NCBI GenBank assembly: GCA_038246785.1
Contig: JBBRVP010000024.1
Coordinates: forward strand, 1 to 47,156
Direction: 5' to 3'
DNA from: JBBRVP01 sp038246785
GTDB lineage: Bacteria > Actinomycetota > Actinomycetes > Jiangellales > Jiangellaceae
Length of the DNA: 47,156 nt
In this document: one piece after another, positions 8,078 through 16,633 of the stretch
Position numbering within the stretch: the first letter of the stretch is position 1
How the letters are laid out: the number at the start of each line of letters is the position of its first letter
Notes under the pieces: generated by a model
The model's input: the letters and a program-made list of their open reading frames with translations, nothing else
Database searches by the model: none
What the model was told of the DNA's origin: nothing
Translations under genes and position numbers: made by a program

Positions 8078-8079
8078 AG

Positions 8080-8108
8080 TCGAGACACTGTCGAACAGGT
8101 GTTTGAAT
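8080..8108 (+). promoter_or_regulatory. lexA promoter with LexA box
   Basis: The sequence TCGAACAGGTGTTTGA (8091-8106) matches the actinobacterial LexA consensus in 11 of 12 defined half-site bases. It overlaps a possible promoter, TCGAGA (8080-8085) and TTGAAT (8103-8108) with a 17-base spacer, 73 bases before the lexA start. This fits classical autorepression of lexA. Confidence 0.8.
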
Positions 8109-8180
8109 CGTGACCCGGCGGCGGCTAGCGTCACAGCCAGCCGGCCAGCCTGGCCAGCGCAACGCCGAACAGGAGAGCCC

Positions 8181-8915
8181 GTGGACGAGCGGCAGGACGC
8201 GCCGACCGGCACCGTGCACGACTTCCCCGACGTCACGGACTCCGCCAGCGGGCTGACCGCCCGCCAGCGCCGGGTGCTCGAGGTGATCCGCGACGCTGTC
8301 GAGCGCCGCGGCTACCCGCCCAGCATCCGCGAGATCGGAGAGGCCGCCGGCTTGGCCAGTCCGTCGAGCGTCGCCTACCAGCTCAAGGCGCTGGAGCACC
8401 AGGGGTTCATCCGGCGTGACGCGCACCGCCCGCGCGCGCTCGAGGTCCTTCCTCCCGCCGCAGAGTCCGGCGTGTCGTCGCCGGCCAGCACCGACGAGGA
8501 CCACCCGCGCGACGAGACCGGCGAGGGCGACGAGCGCCCGGCCCCCTCCTACGTCCCCCTTGTCGGACGGATCGCGGCCGGCGGACCCGTTCTGGCCGAG
8601 CAGGCGGTGGAGGAGGTGTTCCCGCTGCCCCGCCAGCTCGTCGGAGAGGGGCAGCTCTTCCTGCTCACGGTCGCGGGCGACTCGATGGTCGACGCGGCCA
8701 TCTGTGACGGGGACTGGGTCGTGGTGCGCCAGCAGCCGGTCGCCGAGAACGGCGAGGTGGTGGCCGCCATGATCGACGGGGAGGCGACTGTCAAGTCGTT
8801 CAAGCGCCAGGACGGTCACGTCTGGCTGATGCCGCACAACCCGGCCTACGAGCCGATCCCGGGGGACGACGCCACCGTGCTGGGCCGGGTGGTCGCCGTG
8901 CTGCGCCGGGTCTGA
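8181..8915 (+). CDS. lexA: LexA SOS repressor / self-cleaving S24 protease
   Basis: Represses damage-response genes until RecA filaments stimulate its self-cleavage. The 244-residue protein has an N-terminal winged helix (TARQRRVLEVIRDAV to KALEHQGFIRRD, about 26-80), a long acidic linker (about 95-120), and the S24 peptidase domain. The cleavage bond is Ala133-Gly134 in GRIAAGGPVLA, with nucleophile Ser168 (GDSMVD) and general base Lys205 (TVKSFKR). The GTG at 8181 has AGGAGA four bases away and yields a usual LexA N-terminus. It is divergent from the ChiZ-like gene and has its own operator at 8091-8106. All catalytic parts are intact. Confidence 0.97.
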   Translation: MDERQDAPTGTVHDFPDVTDSASGLTARQRRVLEVIRDAVERRGYPPSIREIGEAAGLASPSSVAYQLKALEHQGFIRRDAHRPRALEVLPPAAESGVSSPASTDEDHPRDETGEGDERPAPSYVPLVGRIAAGGPVLAEQAVEEVFPLPRQLVGEGQLFLLTVAGDSMVDAAICDGDWVVVRQQPVAENGEVVAAMIDGEATVKSFKRQDGHVWLMPHNPAYEPIPGDDATVLGRVVAVLRRV

Positions 8916-8940
8916 CCGCCTCCGGCGACGCGCGTCGGGG

Positions 8941-8988
8941 CTAGGCCAGGGCTAGGCAGGGCAGGCCACCCTAGGCCGAGGCTAGGCC
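8941..8988. repeat. four CTAGGC repeats between lexA and the DinG-like gene
   Basis: CTAGGC occurs at 8941, 8952, 8971 and 8982: two pairs, each spaced 11 bases. CTAG is usually rare in bacterial DNA. The last copy supplies the TAG stop of the minus-strand helicase gene. The block separates two convergent genes and may help terminate both, but no perfect hairpin is present. Confidence 0.7.
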
Positions 8989-10931
8989 GGCTCGGCGCCG
9001 GCCAGCCGCCGCAGGGCCGCGAACACGGTGTCTCGCGACGTCGTCCGCCACATCGGCGGCAACGACGCGACGAGGTACGGACCGTAGCGAGCGGTCACCA
9101 GCCGCGGATCGAGCACCGCGACGACCCCGCGGTCCTCCGAGCGCCGGACCAGCCGGCCGACCCCCTGCGCCAGCAGAAGCGCGGCGTGGGCGGCTGCCAC
9201 AGTCATGAAGGCGTTGCCTCCGGCCGCCTCCACCGCCCGCTGGCGGGCCGACATCAGCGGGTCGTCGGGGCGCGGGAACGGGATGCGATCCACGACGACG
9301 AGCCGGCATGCCTCACCCGGCACGTCGACGCCCTGCCACAGCGACAGGGTGCCGAACAGACAGGTCGGCGTGTCCTCGGCGAAGCTGCGCACGAGCCTGC
9401 CGGTCAGGTCGTCGCCCTGGCAGAGCACCGGGACGTCGAGCCGCTCGCGCATCGCGGCGGCTGCCACCTCGGCGGCCCGGCGCGAGGAGAACAGGCCGAG
9501 GGTGGCCCCGCCGGCCGCCCGTACCAGCGCCTCGAGCTCGTCCAGCTGTGGCGCCGCGAGCCCGTCGCGCGTCGGTGGCGGCAGGTGGCGGGCCACGTAG
9601 AGGATCGCCTGGCGCTGGTAGTCGAACGGCGAGCCAACATCGACCCCGGACCATGACGCGCCGGTGCGACCGGTCAGCCCCAGCGTCGCGGCGACTGCAT
9701 CGAACGAGCCGCCGAGGGCGAGCGTCGCCGAGGTCACCACGACACTGCGCTCGCTGAACAGCCGTTCCCCGAGCAGTTCGGCCACGCTCATCGGCGCCAC
9801 GTGGAGCACGCGGCCGCGCCGCTCGGACTCCGAGATCCAGACGACGTCGAGCGGTCGGCCGGCGATCAGCCGTTCGCAGACGTCGAAAACCTCGCCGACC
9901 GCTGCCCGGGCCACCTGACGGGCGCCCTCGCTGCCCTCGCCGTCCTTGAGCCCCGACACGAGGGCTCGGGCGGTGTCGCGGACGCCGGTAAGCGCCGCCG
10001 CCAGCGCCTCGGGCGGAGCCTCCGCCAACCGCCCGACCGGAGCCGCGGCGAGCGAGTCGGCGAGCTGGGCTGCCGCCTCCTGCAGGTCGTCGGGCTCTGC
10101 GCCCGCCCGGGCCGCCCGCCGGGCGGCCGCCTCCACCAAGCCGACCGTGAGCTCGTCGGTGATCACCGAGGTGACCCGGTCGGCCAGCTCGTGCCCCTCG
10201 TCCACGACGACGAGGTCGTGCTCGGGGAGCATCGCCCGGCCCTCGAACGCGTCGATGGCGAGGAAGGCATGATTGGTGACGACGACATCGACCGTGCGGG
10301 CGCGTGCCCGCGAAAGCTCCGCGAAGCAGGCCGACGCCTCCGGGCATCGCTGCGTGCCGAGGCACTCGTGGGCGGTCACCGACACCTGCCGCCACGCGCG
10401 ATCGCCCACCCCCGGCACCAGATCGGCCCGCTCCCCGGTGGCCGTCCGCTCCGCCCACTCGCGCAGCCGGACGACCTCCTTCCCGACGGCCGATGTCGGC
10501 CCGGCCGGCTCGAACAGCCCGGCCGGCTCGTCGTCGGGGAAGCCACCCGCCAGCTTGTGGCGGCACAGGTAGTTCGCCCGGCCCATGACCCGCTCGTAGG
10601 TCGGGCGCCGTCCGAGTGCGGGCTCCAACGCGTCGGCGAGCAGCGGCAGGTCGCGCTCGACGAGCTGGGCCTGCAACGCCAGCGTCGCGGTGGAGACCAC
10701 GACCGGCTCGTCGCTGTCGACGGCGTGGCGGATCGCCGGCACGAGGTAGCCCAACGACTTGCCGGTCCCGGTCCCCGCCTGCACGAGCAGGTGCCTGCCG
10801 TCCTCGACGACGCGGGCCACGGCTTCGGCCATCGCGACCTGCCCAGGCCGCTCCACTCCATCGATCCGCTCGACCGCGAGGTCGAGCAGGCGCCGCACGC
10901 CGACCAGCGTGCGGGGGGAGGCGGCGGGCAC
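8982..10931 (-). CDS. dinG: DinG/XPD-family ATP-dependent DNA helicase
   Basis: Superfamily 2 helicase, predicted to unwind DNA 5' to 3' with an iron-sulfur cluster. The 649-residue chain has Walker A QAGTGTGKS (51-59), the DEGH box (244-247), and four cysteines placed as in the XPD/DinG 4Fe-4S domain (Cys123, Cys190, Cys196, Cys202). Motif VVVTSATLALGG and the C-terminal QGVGRLVRRSEDRG (motif VI) complete the core. There is no exonuclease domain, unlike Firmicute DinG. Start GTG at 10931 lacks a good ribosome site but nothing longer fits the family. It converges on lexA. No LexA box was seen in front of it, so SOS control is not supported here despite the family name. Confidence 0.92.
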   Translation of the reverse strand: MPAASPRTLVGVRRLLDLAVERIDGVERPGQVAMAEAVARVVEDGRHLLVQAGTGTGKSLGYLVPAIRHAVDSDEPVVVSTATLALQAQLVERDLPLLADALEPALGRRPTYERVMGRANYLCRHKLAGGFPDDEPAGLFEPAGPTSAVGKEVVRLREWAERTATGERADLVPGVGDRAWRQVSVTAHECLGTQRCPEASACFAELSRARARTVDVVVTNHAFLAIDAFEGRAMLPEHDLVVVDEGHELADRVTSVITDELTVGLVEAAARRAARAGAEPDDLQEAAAQLADSLAAAPVGRLAEAPPEALAAALTGVRDTARALVSGLKDGEGSEGARQVARAAVGEVFDVCERLIAGRPLDVVWISESERRGRVLHVAPMSVAELLGERLFSERSVVVTSATLALGGSFDAVAATLGLTGRTGASWSGVDVGSPFDYQRQAILYVARHLPPPTRDGLAAPQLDELEALVRAAGGATLGLFSSRRAAEVAAAAMRERLDVPVLCQGDDLTGRLVRSFAEDTPTCLFGTLSLWQGVDVPGEACRLVVVDRIPFPRPDDPLMSARQRAVEAAGGNAFMTVAAAHAALLLAQGVGRLVRRSEDRGVVAVLDPRLVTARYGPYLVASLPPMWRTTSRDTVFAALRRLAGAEPA

Positions 10932-11037
10932 CGCGCCACGCTAACCCCTTGTCCGGCCACGACGACGCGCCTGCCGGGCGGGGGTGTGCACGGCGCTTGC
11001 TGCGACCGCCTGCGACCCCTGTGGTGGGATGCGCCCC

Positions 11038-12924
11038 GTGACCTACGACGCCGTGCCCCTCGTCCCCCGCTCTGTGTTGTTCGGCAACCCGGAGCGGATG
11101 GCGCCGGCGGTCTCGCCCGACGGCACCCGGCTGGGTTTCGTCGCCCCGCACGAGGGTGTCCTCAACGTCTGGGTCGGGCCGCTCGACGACCTGTCGGCGA
11201 CGCGACCGGTCACGTTCGACCGGGGGCGCGGCGTGCGGACGTTCCTGTTCTGCCACGACGACAGCACCGTGCTCTATCTGCAGGACCGCGACGGCGACGA
11301 GAACTGGCGGCTCAGCACGCTCGACCTGGAGTCGGGCGAGCAGCGGCTGGTCACCCCGCAGGACGGAGTGCAGGCCCAGATCCTCGCCCACAACCGCTGG
11401 CACCCCAGGCGGGTGGTGGTCGCCCTCAACGACCGCGACCCGCGCTGGCACGACGTGTGGGAGCTCGACCTCGCCACGGGGGGATTCGAGCGCCGCGAGC
11501 AGAACCCCGGTTATGCCGGATGGCTCGTCGACTCCGAACTTCGCGTGCGCGGCGGTGAGTCGATGACACCGGAGGCCGGCGCCATCATCCATCTGCGCGA
11601 CCTCGACACCGGCGAGGACCGCTCGTGGCGTCAGGTCGGCCCCGACGACGTCGCCGGAGAGTCGGTGGTCGGGTTCCCGCGCTCCGGCGGCTCGCTCGTC
11701 CTGCTGTCCAGCCGCGACGCCAACGCGACCCGGCTGCTGCGGGTCGACCTCGCCTCCGGTGCGGAGACCGTGCTCGCGAGTGACGACCGGTACGACGTGG
11801 GCTCGGCCGTCCTCGACCCGGAGACCCTCGAGCCGCAGGCTGCTCTCGTCGCCAAGCAACGTCTGACGTGGGACTACCTCGACGAGCACCTGCGCGCCGA
11901 GGTCGAGCCGCTGCGCGAGCGGCTACGCGGCGAGGTCGGCATCGACCGGCGCGAGCGGAGCGGGCGCTACTGGCTCGTCACCGACGCGCCGAGCGACGGC
12001 GCCGTGCACTACAGCCTGCTCGACCGCAGCACCGGTGACCTACGCCTGCTCTTCAGCCACCAGCCGGCGCTCGAGGACTACGTGCTCGCGCCGATGGAGC
12101 CGTTCTCGCTCACAGCTCGGGACGGATTACCCCTCGAGGGCTACGTCACGTTTCCGCCCGGCGCCGAGCACAGCGTTCTACCGGCGGTGCTGGTGGTGCA
12201 CGGCGGACCCTGGGTGCGCGACAGCTGGGGGTTCGTCCCGGAGGTGCAATGGCTGGCCAACCGGGGCTACGCCGTCGTCCAGGTCAACTACCGCGGCTCC
12301 ACCGGCTACGGCAAGGCCTTCACCAACGCCGGCGACAAGCAGTGGGGCCGCGCGATGCACGACGACTTGGTCGACACCGTCGAGCACGTCGTGGCGCAAG
12401 GCTGGGTCGACCGCGCACGGGTCGGCGTCTACGGCGGCTCCTACGGCGGCTACGCAGCGCTGGCCGCGGCCGCGTTCACCCCGGATATGTTCCGCTGCGC
12501 GGTGGACCTGTGCGGGCCCAGCAACCTGCTCACCCTGCTGGCCTCGGTGCCGGAGTACTGGAAGCCCCAGATGGCGTTCATGCACGCCAAGGTCGGCCAT
12601 CCGGACGACGAGCGCGACCTGCTCTGGGCGGCCTCGCCACTGTCGCGGGTCGATGACATCCGCATCCCGGTCCTCGTCGGTCAGGGGGCCAACGACCCGC
12701 GCGTCAAGCAGGCCGAGGCCGAGCAGATCGTCGCCGCACTGCGCGGCAAGGGACTGCCCTGCGACTACCTGCTCTTCGCGGACGAGGGACACGGTCTGGC
12801 CCGGCCGGAGAACCGCGAGCGCTTCTGCGCCGCGAGCGAGGTATTCCTGGCCGAGAACCTGGGCGGCCGCCACGAGGGCGCAGCCGGGGTCGGCTCGGGG
12901 TTGTCTCAGGATCAATCCGGATGA
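11038..12924 (+). CDS. S9-family serine peptidase (acylaminoacyl-peptidase / prolyl-oligopeptidase type)
   Basis: Predicted to cleave short peptides or acylated amino acids in the cytosol; no signal peptide is present. The 628-residue protein has an N-terminal beta-propeller (about 1-370; it contains TolB-like repeats such as VSPDGTRLGFVAP) and a C-terminal alpha/beta hydrolase. The catalytic triad is Ser468 in GGSYGGY, Asp553 in GANDPRV and His585 in DEGHGL. The GTG at 11038 gives a family-like N-terminus with PRSVLFGNPE and has GGTGGG about ten bases upstream; an ATG at 11029 in the same frame is the alternative. It is divergent from the DinG-like gene. Confidence 0.93.
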   Translation: MTYDAVPLVPRSVLFGNPERMAPAVSPDGTRLGFVAPHEGVLNVWVGPLDDLSATRPVTFDRGRGVRTFLFCHDDSTVLYLQDRDGDENWRLSTLDLESGEQRLVTPQDGVQAQILAHNRWHPRRVVVALNDRDPRWHDVWELDLATGGFERREQNPGYAGWLVDSELRVRGGESMTPEAGAIIHLRDLDTGEDRSWRQVGPDDVAGESVVGFPRSGGSLVLLSSRDANATRLLRVDLASGAETVLASDDRYDVGSAVLDPETLEPQAALVAKQRLTWDYLDEHLRAEVEPLRERLRGEVGIDRRERSGRYWLVTDAPSDGAVHYSLLDRSTGDLRLLFSHQPALEDYVLAPMEPFSLTARDGLPLEGYVTFPPGAEHSVLPAVLVVHGGPWVRDSWGFVPEVQWLANRGYAVVQVNYRGSTGYGKAFTNAGDKQWGRAMHDDLVDTVEHVVAQGWVDRARVGVYGGSYGGYAALAAAAFTPDMFRCAVDLCGPSNLLTLLASVPEYWKPQMAFMHAKVGHPDDERDLLWAASPLSRVDDIRIPVLVGQGANDPRVKQAEAEQIVAALRGKGLPCDYLLFADEGHGLARPENRERFCAASEVFLAENLGGRHEGAAGVGSGLSQDQSG

Positions 12925-12983
12925 CTCCTCCCCGGTGAGGCGCCCAGACTTCTCGGCGTCCCACCGCGACGAGGAGTCCCCGC

Positions 12984-14165
12984 ATGCGCACGCAGGAGCT
13001 GGAGCGCACCGGTGCCGCGCGCCAGCGGCAGGCCCCGTCGCGGGTGCCGGCGCAACGCGCGCCGGTTCGAGCGGCGACCCGCTCAGCGCTGACGGCTGCC
13101 GCCACGACCTCCGCGCCGCTCCCCCGTCCGCGGGGACGCTGGCGCCGTCCCGTCCAGGCCACTGCGTCCGTCGCTGCGGCGCTGGCGCTGCTCGCGCTGG
13201 CGCTGCCCCGGGTGACCGGCACGAGCTGGTCCAGCGTCGCGGAGACCGTCGGCCTGGTCTCCGCCTGGCAGCTTGGTGCGCTCACCCTGCTCTGGCTGGT
13301 GGGGCTGTGGGCCTACTGCTTCGTCCTGGCCGCCGCGCTGCCGGGGCTGCGTCGCTCGCAGGGCTTCGTGATCAACCTGGTCGGCAGCGGCGCGTCCAAC
13401 CTGACCCCCTGCGGCGGGGCCGTCGGGGTCGGCGTCACCTGGGCGATGCTGCGCCAGTACGGCTTCGGCACCGCCTCGATCAGCCGGTTCACGGTGGTCA
13501 CCGGCGTCTGGAACGTGCTCGCCCGGCTGCTGCTGCCGGCGCTCGGGCTGACCGCGCTGCTGCTCGCCGGCAGCCGCGTGCCGGCGCCCGTGCTCACCGC
13601 CGCCGGAATCGGCGCGGCTGTCTCGGTGGCCATGGTCGCGGCGATCGCGCTGGCGCTGTGCAGCGAGCGGGCGGCCTTCCGGGTCGCCGGCTGGGTGGGC
13701 GCGGCGGCGCGGGCGGCCCAGCGCCTCGTCCGACGTACGCCATCGGCCGGCTGGGAGGCGCGCGCGCTGGAGCTGCGGGCCGGCACCGCCGAGCTGGTCC
13801 GACGCCGCCGGGCGCCGCTGCTGCTCGGCATGCTCGCCTATGTGGTGCTGCAGGGAGTCCTCCAGTGGGCGTGCCTGGCCGCCGTCGGCAGCACGCTCGG
13901 CTGGGCGCAGGTCGCCTGTGGCTACGCATGCGGTCGCATGCTCACCGCCGTCGTGCTGACCCCGGGCGGCACCGGCTTCGCCGAGACCGGCGCCGCAGCG
14001 GTGCTCGTCGCGCTCGGCGGCGACCCGGCGACGACGGTCGCGGGCGTGCTGCTGTTCAGCCTTTTCACCTACGTGCTCGAGGTGCCCGGCGGCGCGTTGG
14101 CGTACGGCTGGCACCTGGCCACCCGGCGGTGGCGTTCGCCGGCCGCGGTCGCCGAGCCCGCCTGA
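12984..14165 (+). CDS. LPG-synthase transmembrane-domain (YbhN/UPF0104-type) integral membrane protein
   Basis: A 393-residue membrane protein. After a basic N-terminal tail (about 1-55), several hydrophobic segments follow (for example QATASVAAALALLALAL and LGALTLLWLVGLWAYC). The conserved family signature TPGGTGFAETG is present near residue 330. The fold is that of the flippase half of lysylphosphatidylglycerol synthase, but no aminoacyltransferase domain is attached, so lipid flipping or another membrane role is only inferred. The ATG at 12984 follows GAGGAG by seven bases. It lies 59 bases after the S9 peptidase and converges on hflX with only 10 bases between the stops. Confidence 0.9.
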   Translation: MRTQELERTGAARQRQAPSRVPAQRAPVRAATRSALTAAATTSAPLPRPRGRWRRPVQATASVAAALALLALALPRVTGTSWSSVAETVGLVSAWQLGALTLLWLVGLWAYCFVLAAALPGLRRSQGFVINLVGSGASNLTPCGGAVGVGVTWAMLRQYGFGTASISRFTVVTGVWNVLARLLLPALGLTALLLAGSRVPAPVLTAAGIGAAVSVAMVAAIALALCSERAAFRVAGWVGAAARAAQRLVRRTPSAGWEARALELRAGTAELVRRRRAPLLLGMLAYVVLQGVLQWACLAAVGSTLGWAQVACGYACGRMLTAVVLTPGGTGFAETGAAAVLVALGGDPATTVAGVLLFSLFTYVLEVPGGALAYGWHLATRRWRSPAAVAEPA

Positions 14166-14175
14166 GGGCCGACGC

Positions 14176-15636
14176 TCAGCGCTGGACGGCCGCCACGGCG
14201 TACGGCGCCAGCGCCGCCGCCAGGCCCGACGGGACCCGCGCCTGCAGGCGGGTGCCGCCGGCGTCGTGGTCGAGCGCCAGCAGCTCCCCCCGCTCGTGCA
14301 CCTGCGACACGAGGTCGCCGCGGTCGTACGGCACGAGCGCGTCGACCTCGACGGAAGGGCGGGGCAGCTCGCTTTCCACGTGGGCGCGCAGCTCGTCGAT
14401 CCCTGCCCCGGTCCGCGCCGAGACGACGGTGGCGTGCGGTTCGTGGCGGCACAGCCGGGCCAGCACGAGCGGGTCGGCGGCGTCGGCCTTGTTGACGACC
14501 ACGACCTCGGGCACGTCGCCGGCACCGATGTCGGCCAGCACCCCCCGTACGGCGCTGAGCTGACCCTCCGGGTCGGCGTGTGCACCGTCGACGACGTGCA
14601 GCAGCAGGTCGGCGTCGGCGGTCTCCTCCAGCGTCGAACGGAACGACTCGACGAGCTGGTGCGGCAGGTGGCGGACGAAGCCTACGGTGTCCGAGAAGGT
14701 GTAGACCCGGCCGTCGGCGGTGGTCGAACGACGGGTGGCCGGGTCGAGCGTCGCGAACAGCGCGTCCTCGACGAGGACGCCGGCGCCGGTGAGGCGGTTG
14801 AGCAGCGAGGACTTTCCGGCGTTGGTGTAGCCGACGATCGCCACCGAGGGAACCTCACGGCGCCGCCGCTCCCGTCGCTTGGTGTCGCGGGTGGTGCGTA
14901 GGTGGGCCAGCTCGCGCCGCAGCCGGGCCATCCGGGCGCCGATGCGCCGACGGTCGGTCTCGAGCTTGGTCTCGCCGGGTCCACGGCCGCCGATGCCGCC
15001 GCCCTGCGCGCCGACCCGACCGCCGGCCTGCCGGGACAGGCTGCTGCCCCAGCCGCGCAGCCGCTGGGAGAGGTAGTCGAGCTGAGCGAGCTCGACCTGC
15101 GCCTTGCCCTCCCTGCTCTTGGCGTGCTGGGCGAAGATGTCGAGGATCAACGCCACCCGGTCGACGACCTTGACCTTGACCTTGTCCTCGAGGTTGCGCA
15201 GCTGGGAGCCGGACAGCTCGCCGTCGCAGATGACCGTGTCGGCACCGGTCGCCACGACCACCTCGCGCAGCTCGGCGACCTTGCCCGAGCCCACGAACGT
15301 CGCCGGGTCCGGCGTGGTGCGCCGCTGCACGAGTGCCTCGAGGACCTGCGAGCCGGCAGTCTCGGCCAGCGCCGCCAGCTCGGCCAGGGAGTTCGTGGCG
15401 TCGGCGGCGCTGCCCTCGGTCCAGACGCCGACCAGCACGACGCGCTCCAGCCGCAGCCGGCGGTACTCGACCTCGGAGACGTCCTCCAGCTCGGTGGACA
15501 GCCCCGCGACGCGGCGCAGCGACAGCCGGTCAGCCAGATCGAGCGCTCCGGTCGTGAGGCTGGCATCGTCGACGGGGGATTCCGCGCGAGGTTCGACGGG
15601 GCGCTCCGACGCGGACTGCATCATGTGCTCTGCCAT
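14176..15636 (-). CDS. hflX: ribosome-associated GTPase HflX
   Basis: GTPase that binds the 50S subunit and rescues stalled or stress-damaged ribosomes. The 486-residue protein has the HflX N-terminal domain with FVGSGKVAEL (about 114-123) and GGRGPGETKLE (216-226), then the G domain: P-loop GYTNAGKSS (269-277), DTVGF (316-320) and NKAD (382-385). A basic coiled region (235-260, RRELAHLRTTRD) links the two. The start is uncertain: ATG at 15636 or ATG at 15672, neither with a strong ribosome site. It lies about 100 bases downstream of dapF in the same direction, as in other actinobacteria. Confidence 0.95.
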   Translation of the reverse strand: MAEHMMQSASERPVEPRAESPVDDASLTTGALDLADRLSLRRVAGLSTELEDVSEVEYRRLRLERVVLVGVWTEGSAADATNSLAELAALAETAGSQVLEALVQRRTTPDPATFVGSGKVAELREVVVATGADTVICDGELSGSQLRNLEDKVKVKVVDRVALILDIFAQHAKSREGKAQVELAQLDYLSQRLRGWGSSLSRQAGGRVGAQGGGIGGRGPGETKLETDRRRIGARMARLRRELAHLRTTRDTKRRERRRREVPSVAIVGYTNAGKSSLLNRLTGAGVLVEDALFATLDPATRRSTTADGRVYTFSDTVGFVRHLPHQLVESFRSTLEETADADLLLHVVDGAHADPEGQLSAVRGVLADIGAGDVPEVVVVNKADAADPLVLARLCRHEPHATVVSARTGAGIDELRAHVESELPRPSVEVDALVPYDRGDLVSQVHERGELLALDHDAGGTRLQARVPSGLAAALAPYAVAAVQR

Positions 15637-15736
15637 GTCGTGGGTGTCAACGCCTTCCGTTCTGCGATCCATCCCGACAACAGGGTCGCACGGCCCTCGC
15701 TGCGGCGGCACCTGCGTTTCGCCGGGCAGGCCCCGC

Positions 15737-16633
15737 TCAACGCGGCGGCGGGCCGGCGGGCTCGGGCTCGCGGTGGCGGCAGGGCTCCTCCCGCAGCCAG
15801 GTCTGGTCGAGCACGCCGCTCGCCACGAGCACAGCGGGGCCGGTCAGCTCGACCTCGCCGTCGGCACGCTCGACGACCCGCAGCCGTCCGCCGGGGGCGT
15901 CCACGGTGTACGGCGTCCCGGCCGGCGCGCCGTCCGCCCGCATCGCCACCACCGCGACCGCGCAGGCGCCGGTGCCGCACGAGCGGGTCTCTCCGGACCC
16001 GCGCTCGTGCACGCGCATCGCGACCTGCGCCGGGACGCCGTGCACGACGAACTCCACGTTGGCCCCGTCGGGGAACGTGTCGGCCGGTCCAAGGCCCGGG
16101 GGGGCCAGCAGCGGACCCGCGTCGGACAGGTCGTCGACGAACGTCACCGCGTGCGGGTTGGGGACTCGCACGCCGACCGCCGGCCAGGCACGGGATCCGA
16201 CCGTCACCGTCACCGGGCGCTCGAGCAGCTCGGCGCGGCCCATGGTGGACGTCCATTGGCCGTCGGCCTCGGGGCGAACGACGCGCACGCCGCCGCGGGT
16301 GCCGATCGGGACCGGCCGGCCTGTCGCCGCGAGTCCCGCCTCGACGAGGTAGCGGGCGAACACGCGTACGCCGTTGCCGCACATCTGCGCGGTCGAGCCG
16401 TCGGCGTTGCGGTAGTCCATGAACCACTCAGCCTCGCCGCCGAGCTCGGCAACTGGGGTGAACGAGGCGCTGCGGACCACACGGAGCACGCCGTCGCCGC
16501 CGATGCCGCGCCGCCGGTCGCACAGCGCGCGGACCAGCGCCGGATCCAGGTCGCCGTGGACGTCGCCGTCGAGGTCGGGCAGCAGGACGAAGTCGTTCTC
16601 GGTGCCGTGCCCCTTGACCCACCCGAACGTCAC
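15737..16633 (-). CDS. dapF: diaminopimelate epimerase
   Basis: Converts LL- to meso-diaminopimelate for lysine and peptidoglycan synthesis in the cytosol. The 298-residue enzyme has the paired catalytic cysteines, Cys85 in MCGNGVR and Cys219 in SCGTGACA, plus the substrate-binding N-terminus KGHGTENDFV. The GTG start overlaps the miaA stop by four bases (GTGA), so translation is probably coupled to miaA. The C-terminal tail (REEPCRHREPEPAGPPPR) is a Pro/Arg-rich extension without known role. miaA-dapF-hflX order is the conserved actinobacterial one. Confidence 0.97.
   Translation of the reverse strand: MTFGWVKGHGTENDFVLLPDLDGDVHGDLDPALVRALCDRRRGIGGDGVLRVVRSASFTPVAELGGEAEWFMDYRNADGSTAQMCGNGVRVFARYLVEAGLAATGRPVPIGTRGGVRVVRPEADGQWTSTMGRAELLERPVTVTVGSRAWPAVGVRVPNPHAVTFVDDLSDAGPLLAPPGLGPADTFPDGANVEFVVHGVPAQVAMRVHERGSGETRSCGTGACAVAVVAMRADGAPAGTPYTVDAPGGRLRVVERADGEVELTGPAVLVASGVLDQTWLREEPCRHREPEPAGPPPR

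Noticed and set aside
9801..11558. 585-codon plus-strand frame opposite the DinG-like gene
   Set aside because: Shadow frame without motifs; the minus strand carries complete helicase motifs.
12035..14563. 842-codon plus-strand frame across the S9 peptidase and membrane-protein genes
   Set aside because: Runs through two real genes in another frame; the translation is Arg/Ala/Pro/Gly low complexity.
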